From Oryzias latipes (lineage: Eukaryota > Chordata > Actinopteri > Beloniformes > Adrianichthyidae): a DNA stretch of 64,000 bases. Position 1 is the stretch's first letter. The number at the start of each line of letters is the position of its first letter. Position numbers and translations under genes: made by a program. Positions 24,985 to 37,500 of this stretch are shown piece by piece. The stretch is taken from assembly GCF_002234675.1 (NCBI RefSeq), contig NC_019867.2, positions 1,878,001 to 1,942,000 on the forward strand, written 5' to 3'. The notes below the pieces were generated by a model. That model was not told where the DNA came from, searched no databases, and was given only the letters and a program-made list of their open reading frames with translations.

Positions 24985-26709
24985 GGCAGTGCCGTTCACG
25001 TGAAACGTGCACGCTCCTCGCTGCAGACCGACTGTTGGAAATGAGGAAGTTAGTGTAGTTTGTGTGGACGTCCTGCGGCCACTTGTGTATCACGTTTGTG
25101 ACTAGAGTGTACGACATCTCCATTATCCTTACCGATACTACGCACGACAATGGTGCGTTCCACTGGGAAAGGTGAGACACACCTGCACTCCCCTTTAGAT
25201 GCAGCCGCTCCTCTCTACGACCCCCCACGGACCCGGACGACCCAAAAACCTGCAGAACCCGCAAGGGTCATGTGACGAAGGCGTAATGGGACGGTGAGGC
25301 GTAACTCATAAGACATACGGATGAGTTTGACAGAACTAGCTCGTTGAGGGGTCAATCGAGACCCGGAGCTAGCTGCTGGTTTCGCGTCGGCGTCCCATCA
25401 CGACCGCGTTCTCATTCTCATTTACAGAAGTGTCTATATTGAGCTGCGTAACAACGACCGCGACACAAATCACGTCGTTTTGGTGTGGAAGTGGAAGTAA
25501 ACCCCCCAAATAAGAACTAAATGTTTCCTTGTAAATATTTTATATTAATAAATGTTTTTGCCAGCCTTTAAAATCGATACCAGTATTGCCAAAAATAATA
25601 TATTGCGATTTATCATTTAGCCTATTTTTCTCCTCCTCCTTTATAACAGATGTTTCGACAGAGATGTTCCTTTTTTAAGAAAGCTAAAGAGAAGATGGGT
25701 CGATTGTCTCAGCAGCGTCTCCCACGCAGCAGCGGATGGCCATCGGCTTGGCCTCTTCAAGGAAAACAAATCCAAAGAAGAATTGCTTCCACCGGTGAAT
25801 AACCCAGCGAAAACACAGAAGACAGGACGAAAGGCGGACACAAGAGAACATGAAAACATCTGCCAGACTTTCAGGAAACGTCTCCAGGAAACCATAAAAG
25901 ACAAAAGCTTAGACGAGCTTTCACTTTGGTGCCAAAAGAACAACATCAGCTCCACTCTGGAGATAAGAGGAGGCCGTTCCCTCAGGGATCCTCAGAGGCG
26001 TTTGATCACCGGTATTAAACGTCAGAGTCAGTTCCAGGGACAGATATTCCAGTCTGGAACATGGAGATGAAAAGAAAATATGGATTTAAAAAAGGTTGAT
26101 TCCATAGGAATCCAATGATTGGAGTTCTTTCAGTAGTTTCCAACTTCTGCTCAATCAAACATGAAGACGTTGGTCCTTCTGGCTTGAAGAACATGGTCAA
26201 AATCCACACTTCCAGTCAGGAAGCTACATGATCTAAGCTTCATGTGGACTAGAGAGATCATCGAAGAACAAGCCCTAGACATGAGGCATTTGAATAAAAA
26301 CTGATGTCCACTTAAAGACAGAGATAAACTAATGTGACAGACGAAGACGGCTGCATCCGTCTCAGCAGGTCCTAGATCTTTGCTGGACGTCAGGATGGGT
26401 TTCTGCTGTCTCAGCTGTGGACGTAGAATCCGGCCGACTTTGTCCGTTTCAACAGAAACTCTTGTTGAACCCGTCAGAACAAAACTGACCACCGGAGACG
26501 TGACGGATTCACCCATGGCGCCAGTCAGCTGCTCGGCCTGGAGGTCAGCAGAGAATGGACGGGAGACTTGCGGCCCAGAGACAGCTGGAGCAGGAAGCTG
26601 CTGGACTTCCCTGGGATGGACCCAACGGGATCTAGAAGATCCAGTAAATCCAGTAAACTTTCAAGTTCTTCTTGGTACCGAGAAAATAATTTCTGACGTG
26701 TTTCAGAGC

Positions 26710-28229
26710 AGGTCTGCAGGTCTACAGGTTTAGAGGTCTACAGGTTTAGAGGTCTACAGGTTTAGAGGTCTACAGGTCTGCAGGTCTACAGGTTTAGAGG
26801 TCTACAGGTTTAGAGGTATACAGGTCTGCAGGTCTACAGGTTTAGAGGTCTACAGGTTTAGAGGTATACAGGTCTGCAGGTCTACAGGTTTAGAGGTCTA
26901 CAGGTTTAGAGGTCTACAGGTTTAGAGGTATACAGGTCTGCAGGTCTACAGGTTTAGAGGTGTACAGGTTTAGAGGTCTACAGGTCTGCAGGTCTAAAGG
27001 TTTAGAGGTCTACAGGTTTAGAGGTATACAGGTCTGCAGGTCTACAGGTTTAGAGGTCTACAGGTTTAGAGGTCTACAGGTTTAGAGGTCTACAGGTCTG
27101 CAGGTCTACAGGTTTAGAGGTCTACAGGTTTAGAGGTCTACAGGTTTAGAGGTATACAGGTTTAGAGGTATACAGGTCTGCAGGTCTACAGGTTTAGAGG
27201 TCTACAGGTTTAGAGGTATACAGGTCTGCAGGTCTACAGGTTTAGAGGTCTACAGGTTTAGAGGTCTACAGGTCTGCAGGTCTACAGGTTTAGAGGTCTA
27301 CAGGTTTAGAGGTCTACAGGTTTAGAGGTATACAGGTCTGCAGGTCTACAGGTTTAGAGGTATACAGGTCTGCAGGTCTACAGGTTTAGAGGTCTACAGG
27401 TTTAGAGGTATACAGGTCTGCAGGTCTACAGGTTTAGAGGTATACAGGTCTGCAGGTCTACAGGTTTAGAGGTCTACAGGTTTAGAGGTCTACAGGTCTG
27501 CAGGTCTACAGGTTTAGAGGTCTACAGGTTTAGAGGTATACAGGTCTGCAGGTCTACAGGTTTAGAGGTCTACAGGTTTAGAGGTCTACAGGTCTGCAGG
27601 TCTACAGGTTTAGAGGTCTACAGGTTTAGAGGTCTACAGGTCTGCAGGTCTACAGGTTTAGAGGTCTACAGGTTTAGAGGTATACAGGTCTGCAGGTCTA
27701 CAGGTTTAGAGGTCTACAGGTTTAGAGGTATACAGGTCTGCAGGTCTACAGGTTTAGAGGTATACAGGTCTGCAGGTCTACAGGTTTAGAGGTCTACAGG
27801 TTTAGAGGTCTACAGGTCTGCAGGTCTACAGGTTTAGAGGTCTACAGGTTTAGAGGTCTACAGGTTTAGAGGTATACAGGTCTGCAGGTCTACAGGTTTA
27901 GAGGTCTACAGGTTTAGAGGTCTACAGGTCTGCAGGTCTACAGGTTTAGAGGTCTACAGGTTTAGAGGTCTACAGGTTTAGGGGTCTACAGGTTTAGAGG
28001 TATACAGGTTTAGAGGTATACAGGTCTGCAGGTCTACAGGTTTAGAGGTCTACAGGTTTAGAGGTCTACAGGTTTAGAGGTCTACAGGTTTAGAGGTATA
28101 CAGGTTTAGAGGTATACAGGTTTAGAGGTATACAGGTCTGCAGGTCTACAGGTTTAGAGGTCTACAGGTCTACAGGTTTAGAGGTATACAGGTCTGCAGG
28201 TCTACAGGTTTAGAGGTCTACAGGTCTAA
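26710..28229. repeat. Tandem array of about 190 octamer words
   Basis: The array can be read almost entirely as 8-bp words starting AGGT: AGGTCTGC (C), AGGTCTAC (Y), AGGTTTAG (T) and AGGTATAC (A). Order is not random: C is followed by Y, and T alternates with Y or A, giving blocks C-Y-T-Y-T-A (48 bp) or C-Y-T-Y-T-Y-T-A (64 bp). Rare variants such as AGGTGTAC and AGGTCTAA occur. It has frequent stops and does not code. It lies just downstream of ccdc158. Confidence 0.95.
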
Positions 28230-28388
28230 AGATCTTTAGATTAGATAGTTAGGTTTAGATAGTTCTTCACACCTGAAGTACTTTCAGTTCCACCAGCTGA
28301 TAGTTTTCATTATTAGTCACTAATGCAGTCGGTGAATCGATCTGATGGGTCACAGGAATCTATTGGATCTCTAAATCTAACTGGTGCT

Positions 28389-28394
28389 TTTATT
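28389..28394 (-). terminator. Candidate ccdc158 polyadenylation signal
   Basis: AATAAA on the minus strand, 80-150 bp beyond the candidate stop codons of ccdc158. The spacing suits a short 3' UTR. No transcript evidence. Confidence 0.4.
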
Positions 28395-28534
28395 AGAAAC
28401 ATTACCAATGACACATTTATCCTTGCAAAGACGATGGACATTAAAAATGACAAAAACAAAACAACATTTCTGAAACTCACTGACTTTGATCCAGTTTTTT
28501 CTGTTTCAGCTCCGACGTCTGCAGACGATGAAGA

Positions 28535-31500
28535 TCACTGAAAACACAAAAGAATACACACACACACACGTATACACAAACACAGACTTGAGTTACGTCA
28601 CGTCACACAGCCGGTGTCACACTGTTGCGTAACCAGGGGTCAAAGGTCATGCAGGAAACGGTGAGGGTCGATCGCAGTCACCCGTGAAAACAGGATGAAG
28701 TTTGATGGAGTCTCACCTGCTGAACGTCTTCCTCCTGACTTTGGAGCCGAAGTTCACTTCCTGTTTGCTGTGGAGCCAGAGAAGCAAAAGTCTAAACTAT
28801 GAGGAAGAAGATTCAGACGCTCAGATGCTTTTGTGTTGACGGATGGAGGCACACATACTGCGTCGTGGCGTTCTCCCGCCCGGGAGCAGACCTCCTCCTG
28901 CAGGAGCTGCTGCCAGCGCCTCTCTGCTCCCTGGGAGGTCTGCGGTTCTCTGAAACTCCTCCTGCAGGGGATCTGAGCTCGCAGCTGCAACCCTCCTGCT
29001 GCCTGTAGGGCTTTGAGAGGAGCAGACATGTTGGATAACTCCGATCCGCTCACTCCGGACGGGAGGTTCAGCAGCAGCAACGCGCCTGCCGTGCCGGAGC
29101 TGCTGCTGGATCCCAGCAGGAATGCTGAGCTCATGCCGGAGCCGCCAAATGAAAACGATCGCAGATGCAGCTGATGAGGCGGGAAGGGATGGGCAAAATA
29201 TGCTTCTGACTCTACCTTGTTCTGGGTGTTGGAGGCCTGCGGGGTGGAGGGTGGAGCGGCGTTCCCCGGCGAGGTCGCCGAGTCCACATCAGGTGGGGGT
29301 TTGGACAGAGCCGAGTGCAAACTCTGACTTTGGAGTTCCTGCACCAAACCGAGTTTTGAGTTTTACCAACATACGGCTGTGTCACAAACACAACTCCTGC
29401 TTTTATCCAACTCATGGTGTTTTTTATTAAAAATATTATGATTTTAATAAAATTAGGAAGCAGATTATGACAACTATGTAAAAGAAAAAAGTGAAGTAAA
29501 ACACAATAAGGGTGGGATTACATAAATTCACGTCTTCCCGCTGCCTTTTAGGCAAACAATCAAACTATTTGTCAATTCTTTGATTTAACGGGTCGTAGAG
29601 TCAAGTACTGTCTGTGTAAATCTGAATATGTCTATTTATGATTAGGAGGAATTGTGCTTTAAAAACAGCATCATTTTCTTTCATTTCCTAATACATGTAT
29701 GAATTCAATAGAACCTAAATAGATCATATTTAAGTTGTTTCTTTTTGTTGCTAAAGTTGCTTGAAATAATAATAATAATAATAATAAATCAAATCAATTA
29801 ATCAATAAAATAAAAAGAGAAAACCAGTCAATATTTCCTGATCCAAGCTTCCTGGTTATTTTTATTTCAACTGAAAACAGTCCTGAGGCTGGCAAAAGCT
29901 TTAATCTGCTTCTGTTACAGAAAAACTATGTTTGTTCCTAGATAAATAATCTGCAGTTGGACTATAAAAGTCTAAATCCCTGTAAGTAGATGTAAAGAAC
30001 CAGAAAAACGGCAAAACCTGCCCCTTTATAAAGGTCCGACTGCTTGCTATTGTGAATATTTTATATGAACATTTTGCACATATTGCACGGATGAAAACTG
30101 ATCATGCGTGGAAAAAGTGAGAAAAGTATGTGAGAAATTTTCACAGATGTATCTCGAATGAAACACGCTAAAACCACGGAAGGAGTTCGAACGAACCACG
30201 CAAAGAACACGTAAACACGCGCTTCATTGTATTTCTTCATTTCAGAGAACTGGACAGAAATCACGCCGCGTCAGCACCACGGTCAGCGCCCACCGGGGGG
30301 CCCTCGCAATGCTTTATTTGAACTAAACGGTCGGGTTCCTGTGGTCCGCACCAAGTCAGCTGCCAGGAGAAAGCTGAGGCAGTCCGTCTCAGCGAAAAGG
30401 CCTAGTGCTCATCCAGAGGACTCTGGTCCTGATGTTTTGTTTTGTTTTTTCTCAATTGTTGGAGATTGAAAAAATCCCCTTGTTGGTGTAAAAGTAAAGT
30501 TTGGAAGTCTGTTATATTAGAAAAACTTCATGAATGCAGTTTTTTTTAGTTCTGAACTGATCTTTTACTGCGACAATGTCACAAATTTAAATGAAAATAC
30601 TTCAACATGAGGCTTTTTACAGCATCATTAGCAGGCCACGATTAATTTATCGCACAAAATAATGAATCACATGACAGCACTAGTGATAAAACTATAATGC
30701 TTCTTGATTTTAGCACGTGTTTAAGACGTTCAACGTAAGCGTACTCGTATGCAGTAGAGACGCAACGATTTACTTTCCCCACGATGGGTTCAACTGGGTA
30801 ACATTGTCAGCGGTCAGAGCTCTGTGTCCCCCTCTGGTCACCAGGAACCGTCTCCGGATTACTGAATGCACTTCATCTCCCAGCAACCCCAGCGAGCACT
30901 TCCTGGATGCTCCACGCTGTACTCCTTCACTCAATCAATCTCAGTCTACTTAAGCTCTGCACAGAGACTGGATCCTGACTACCCCATCTCTCCTCTGATG
31001 ATCTTGTGCCTGTTATTGACCCCTGCCTGACCCTGATTTAGCTCTGTGGACCTTTAGCTGAACTAATAAACCTGCTGATCTGGATCCAGCTGTCTGCCTG
31101 TTGTTGAGACAAACGTACGATTCAGGTTTGAAAGGAGGATTGCGCTGGATGTGTGCTCAAACCATAAGATTTATGGTCAGGTGTTATTTTATAAGGAATA
31201 TCACAAATCAACATGTTTTTAATAGATAAATCTAAAGCAAAACGTCTTTATTTCATTTAGGGGAAGTGTGTTGAAATGGAAGAAAGAAGCGTTTCTTTCC
31301 TTTCCACGTTTCTCCTAAATGTTCAATGTGAGTCGTGGTACAAACAGGCCGCTTTACCTTCAAGTCCAGAGTGTGTTGGAGCTTCAGACGGAAATAGTCC
31401 TGCTCCCTCAGCTGAAGGAACGCTTGGCAGCTGGTGAAGCTTTCTAACATCTTTGGGAACAAAAAGGAAATAACACATTCACTCAGGAAATAACAGAGCG

Positions 31501-34500
31501 GCTATATTTACTCCATCATGCATCCCATCTGTTTACATCCACACTTGAACCTAAACCGCTGGAAATAAACCGACATAAACATTTGAAAGATTTGATCTTA
31601 ATGTGTGGTTTATGATCATCCGTAAACTGGATGTGGATTTTGTTTCCTTGCTCACCTTGTGAAGCATCGCCTCCAGTTGGCTGATTCTCCCCTTTAACTG
31701 CTGGTCTTTGGACCGAAGGGTCTTCAGCTCTTCTTCTAGTTGCCTCCTCTCCTCCTCGGTGACAGAAACCTTCTGGAGCTGACGCCGGAGCTCCAGGCTC
31801 TGGAGGAGCTTCTCCTGCATGCAGGAGACCCATTTTCTGGTCATTCAAAGCTCACATTTCAGAGTTTCACCAATGAATTTACCTGTTGCAGCGTCACAAC
31901 CTCCTCCTCCAGATGTTGGATCCGACTCTGCAGAGCGTTGGCCTGCTCTCTCCTGGAGGTGACCTCTTCCTGCATGTCGAAGGCCGCCTGCAGGCCTGAT
32001 GTCGACACAAACTGATTAAGGAACGTCAGACAACAGGATTTCCGGCAAACTCTGATGGAGACCTTGACGATCGGCTCCTTCCAGAGTCTTCAGGGTGTGT
32101 CGGAGCTTTTCCAGCTCCTCTCGGGCGTTCCTCAGCTGACTCTGCAGCTTCAGCACCACGCCTGCACGCTCATCCTTCTTCCAGCTGTGGAGCTCTTCCA
32201 GTTCCTTCTTCTCCTCTGAAACGGTTGCCAAGCAAACATACGATTTACATCAAACCGATGGAGCAACCGAAGAGGAGCCGAGGTTCTTGGTTTCATCAGC
32301 GGAACCAGAGGGAGAATGTGGAGCTGTGAGGAAAGATCTCTGAGGGAAAGCGCAGCAGGGATGTTATCGTAAACACTTCAAACTCCCACAAAACAAATGT
32401 GTTAGGCTGAACTTCTGCTAACTTTATCTCCTTCAAGGCAAAAAAGAAGCTGGTGTTGCCGTCTGGATACCACCCTTTCCTGACTCTGCACATAAATAAA
32501 TATATTTAATATTCAAACTTTTTTTAGGTTTCATTATTTGTCATTTTAGAAACAACTTCTGCCTGTTCATCCCTGTCCTGCAGATTCATGTTTGATGGAT
32601 GTTTATTCAGCCAAACCTCCAAAAACCCTAAACTACTACGACAGAGTAATAGAGCCACCGGAAAAGAAATACACATTTAAGAATAAAATCGTGAAATATT
32701 ACGGAAAAAAAGGTTTAAAAAAATGTATGAGAATAAGGTCAATGTACATTGTTTGACTTATTCCTTATAATTCTACTATTTTGCTCTTGTCAAATTTCAA
32801 CTTTTAAATCATAATTTTCTGTTAGATAATTTTACGACTATAACAATTTTTTTTATAATTTATCACTTTATTCTTTTCAAATTTTGATTTTTGAAAATAA
32901 TTTTAAAACTTATTCCGACCAAATTTTGACTCTTCTCATAATTTTCTGACTTTATTCTTGTAAAATTTTAACTTCTTTATTTAATTTGACAAAATGTTGA
33001 CTTTTTTTTTTTAATTTTGCGACTTTTTTTGGTAAACTTTTGACTTTTCCCCATAATTTTACAGCTTTGTTCTTTTTTTTAAAAAACTTTTTTTCATAAT
33101 TTTTACAACTTTATTTTAATATTTTTATTTATTTTTCCATTTGTATGGCAGCCTGTCAAACTGCAGCAGAACTAATGAACAATTTCCTCCTGTTGAACAG
33201 ATTTATCAGCTTTTGCAGCATAAACTGGCATTTCCATTTTAACTTCTGGTCTAGAATTTCCCCCCAAACTCTGCTTTTGGACAGAAGTTCAGCGAAGGCT
33301 CCGTCTGAGCCCTGGAGCGTTGTGGGCTTTGCTTTGTGAAGGTCCTCTGGTGTTCCTGGGGTTCAGACTGACTCGTTCAAACCAAACTGTAGAGATTAAA
33401 TGAAAGTCCCGGAGGTGTAAACTCACTGCTGAGGCTCTGCAGCTGCAGCTGAGTTTCCTCCTGGATTTTCTGACTCTGCAGTCGTCTGCTCTCACACTCC
33501 GCAGCTGCCAGGTCTGACTCCCTCTGATCAGATGAAGGAAAGCAGTAACACAGAGGGAGGTTGTGAAGGAGCAGATCGATGGCAGAAGAACTGAAAATCA
33601 CGTTTTTCTTCTCCGTCTGACCCTGAGCTGCTGGATCTCCAGCTTGTGCTGCTCCAGCTGTTTGATGAAGAGGCTGTTTTTGTGCTGGAGCCTCTCAATA
33701 GTCTGGCTGTGCTCTGCCGTCTTCTTGGAGCTCTTCTCCATCTGCAGTTTCAGATCATTTATGGTTTTCTCTTTGCCCTCCAGCTCCAGCCTCAGAGCTT
33801 CTCGCTCGGCCTGCAGAGTCTGACACTGACGGGAAAGATGCTGCGAGACGGACAAGCGGGCGGTTCTCAGGTCATCGTCTCCAGCACATAACTAGAGAAA
33901 AGGCCATGATGGGAAAAATAAACACACAGGATCTGTCCTGGGTTCATCACCTGCTGGGTTTCTTGCAGAACATCGTGAAGTTCCCGGTATTTCCCCTGCA
34001 GGACCTCTTCGGACTGTTTGGCCTCCTGGTTCCTCTGCTCCAATAGGATCTGCGCAGGAGTTTCATCCTCCCACACGTCGCAAATCTGCTTCCTGATGAC
34101 CTCCAGCTGCTCCTTTAAGATCCGTGCATCCCCCTCAACGCTAAGCGACTGCCGCTCACAGCAAGTCTAGAAAAAAAAACAGAGGCAAGAAAGAGGGCAA
34201 AGTGTTTCAAGAAGAGGAAACCTGACCACTGATGATGACTCAACTTCAGGACAACATCCCCTGGAGGAATGAAGATAATTCCACTGAACCAAAGAATCAG
34301 AGAATGAAAGACAAACACTGTCTGTCCCGTCCCACTGGATGTTTTCAGTGCTACATCAATGAAAGTGAACTAATGTGCTGTTTTATTGGCTTTGCTGTAC
34401 ATTCTGCCTTTGACTTAAACCTAAACACAGGGCGGTGACGGTGACGCATTGGCGTTCTGCTGCCGCACCTTCAGCCGTCCGAGTCGGGCCTGCAGATCTT

Positions 34501-37500
34501 TCAGAGACTGTGGAGTTCGATTCCTCTCCGTCTGAGAGCCGAACAGCTCAAGTCGGGTCTCGGAAAGTCGCTGCTCCAGAAAACAAACCTGAAACGAGCA
34601 AACGATCGTGTCAAAATAAAAGCATCTGGTTCTCTTCTGTGAAGACGGATCATTTGCAGCTGAAGGTTCCTGCGTGTGAAACCCTTCAAAGCTGACGGGT
34701 CACAGCAGGAGTTACACGGGTCCGACTGTGGAACAAAAAAGGGACTTTGAGTGCAGCATCAACGTTTGCTCCACTTCTGCCGGGCAGAAGAACATCTCAG
34801 ACGCTGAGACACCGTTATAGAACATTTCCCAGTTTGAAAGTCTCTAGGAACGACAAGTTTCTCTGCAAAAAAAACAATTTTCAAAAAGTAAAAAAGAAAA
34901 ACTCAAGATAAATTGTCTTGAAACAAAAAATTATCTTATCAAAAAATGTAAAAAAAACAAATAAAATAAGTTTAATTTCAAAATGTGATTTAGTGACTAT
35001 AATTTGTTTTCTGAAAAATAAAAATTCTTGACTCATTTAAGGACCCACTCCAATGAAAATCAAGTTTTGGTTGTTTTTAATATGTTCTTTTCTCATTATG
35101 GACAACAAATATTAAGAAAATTAGGCCCAAAGTTGCATTTCTGAGCATTTTTGAATTAAAATAGTTCTTAATCAGGAGCAGACGAACAATTCTGTTGGAA
35201 AAAGCCTGTGTAGCTACAATCTGTGGGCCACAAGCTTCAAGCTCCGCCCCTTTCTGATCATCCACCTGCAGACAAATAGATCCATGAACATCTTTTGGAA
35301 TCCGGATCAGAACTGGACGCCTGGATGGATCTGATACTGCTGCCATTTTTGTTGCACCGGTAATGTTAGGTTTGAGGTGTGAGGGGCTGTAAGCTAGCAG
35401 GAGAGGGTGTAAACAAAGGGATGATGGGAAATGAGTGCAGGCTCACTCCACACAAATGGACCCGCCCACATTGAACTCCCGCTGCTCTGCAGGAGCTATG
35501 TCCTAAAAAAACTCTAATGTTAAGAACGTTTGAAGTGTTTCTAAGGGGCCGGTTTGCAGCGTGACACACATGCTTCCTCGCTTTCAGCGTCTAAAATTCA
35601 TTCAGTCGCCGTGTTTCCACTTGCAGCTGCAGATACATCCCATAATAAAGAACATTTTCTATTCACCTTCTCTCTAAAGCAGGACAGCGCCGACTCCAGC
35701 TCACTCGTTTGATGTCTGTGCCGCGACGTCTGCCTCTCTGCCAGCTTCCTGAGGAACAAAAGACATTTCAGGGCTTTTCCATCCACATGTTCTCACTGCA
35801 CACTTTGCTGAGGAAGACTAATGAATCGGACAAATCCGAGCCCAGGCTCCCCTGACCTCAGCTGCTCCATCTTGATGGACAGGCGTACGCTGCTGTCCTT
35901 GGTGGAGCTCAGTCTGTGGCTCAGCGTCGCCACCTCCTGGCCAAGGCCTGAAATCAGCTCTTGAATCCTATAACGCAGGGGTGTCAAACTCATTTTCACC
36001 GAGGGCCACGTCAGCATAGCAGTTGTCCTCAAAGGGCCGGATATGACTTATACATTCAACTACATGTAATGAAAAATAAACGTAACTACTCCTTAATGTT
36101 AAACAACTAGTTTATTTATTTATTATAACTTTTTAAAGTGACAATTACAGTTGCATAGAAAAACATATGTTTGCTTTTTCCTCTAGGATAAATCCTTTTA
36201 CATTTGATTCTGTCAGGTTAGGTTATACGGACAGTGTTTGAATTGTAATGTATAGTTGACCAATCCCATATTTCAAGTCAGATTCCACCTAGATATGAAT
36301 AAGTACACACCACTTTTTATTTTAAGAAATGAAAAACTGTTATGCTCTCGGGGGCCACATAAAATGACATGGAGGGCCACATTTGGCCCCCGGGCCTTGA
36401 CTTTGACACATGTGCTATAACGGGTGTGGAAATAAAGCTTTATGATGGCGGATTGTTAGAATAGCTTAATGTTGCAGCAGCGTTTGAGAGGATTACATTA
36501 GATGCCTAAAAAAGAAAACAAAAACCACGTCAGGCGAGGCGAGTGAGACGTCACCAACGCCACCAGAAAGTCTGCAAATAAATAACCAAAGGAATCAAAA
36601 ACCTAAAAAACTCAGGTGACCGTTAAATTAACTTTGAATCGACTCATTTGACCAAATATCTAACATTTTTTTATTTATGAGGACGTGATATTTAAAGGAA
36701 GATGAGCTTAAAACACTGATGTAATCATTGAGGGCAGGCATGTCCCAAGTCCGGCTCGTGGGCCGAATTCAAATTTCTACCGGCCCACAGGTTGCTGTCA
36801 ATCAATGATGTGCTAAAAACTTTGTGTTTGATTTCGTGACGCTGCTGCTTAATTCCATCATTAGCCGCTGTAAATCTGCTGTTGCAGGAGCCTTCAGAAA
36901 TGTCTGCCGTGAACCAAAGGAACAGATCGGTTTCTCGGGCCGGAACCAGAATTTACCGTGTGATAAGGAAACCGTTTGCTTGTTTTTTCCGTTCACGTGT
37001 TTTACAGCCTATGTGACATTTCATGTCAGCCCAGATTTTATGTTGGCAACTTTTCTTTTTTTCAGACAGACTTTTTTATATATTCTAAAAATGTTTTTGG
37101 ACGCATTTCACTTCTATGTTTAGTAATGAAAAAAATCCCATTTGGAAACATTTTTACTGTAGGAAACATTATTATAGAGTTAAAGAAATGATGGGATGGT
37201 CACAGAGTGAATTCTCTACCGTTTAGTCCAGTATTTGTGCTTTTTTTCTAGAAACTAGAGCTGAAAGTTACAAAGATCTGGTTTTGACATGTTGTTAATG
37301 TTTTACTGGTTTAATAAAGGTATAAAGGAAAAAGGACAAACAGGGCCAGAACTGAACAGAATGGAACGGTACCGTTCTTGATGGTTTAGTTCTCTGTGTT
37401 CTTCACTCTCTGGTTGCTTTTCAAGCTTCAATGAAACAACAGAACAGGAGATTACAGGTCTTTGACCTCATTTAACTGCAGTTAAATGATCTTCAGGAGG

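Larger units (their letters stand above)
10008..26709. other. Repeat-rich intergenic spacer without a recognisable gene
   Basis: No ORF here has a recognised domain or a plausible chain of exons. Contents that can be named are listed separately (L2-like tail, three DNA-transposon MITEs, SINE fragments, a hairpin). A (CTC)n tract lies at about 10334-10378, just upstream of scarb2. The stretch from 13018 to about 13170 shares GGACCCGGACGACCC with 25150-25270, another dispersed repeat. A long C run lies at about 15394-15417. AT-rich low-complexity sequence fills about 17790-18010. Confidence 0.6.

Noticed and set aside
26710-28229. Array as a CRISPR or telomeric repeat
   Set aside because: There are no unique spacers between repeats, the words are 8 bp, and the genome is vertebrate. 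AGGTTTAG is only superficially like TTAGGG.
36737-36800. Second hAT MITE beginning CAGGCATGTCCCAAG
   Set aside because: Only one end resembles a hAT terminus; no matching right end or target duplication could be found.
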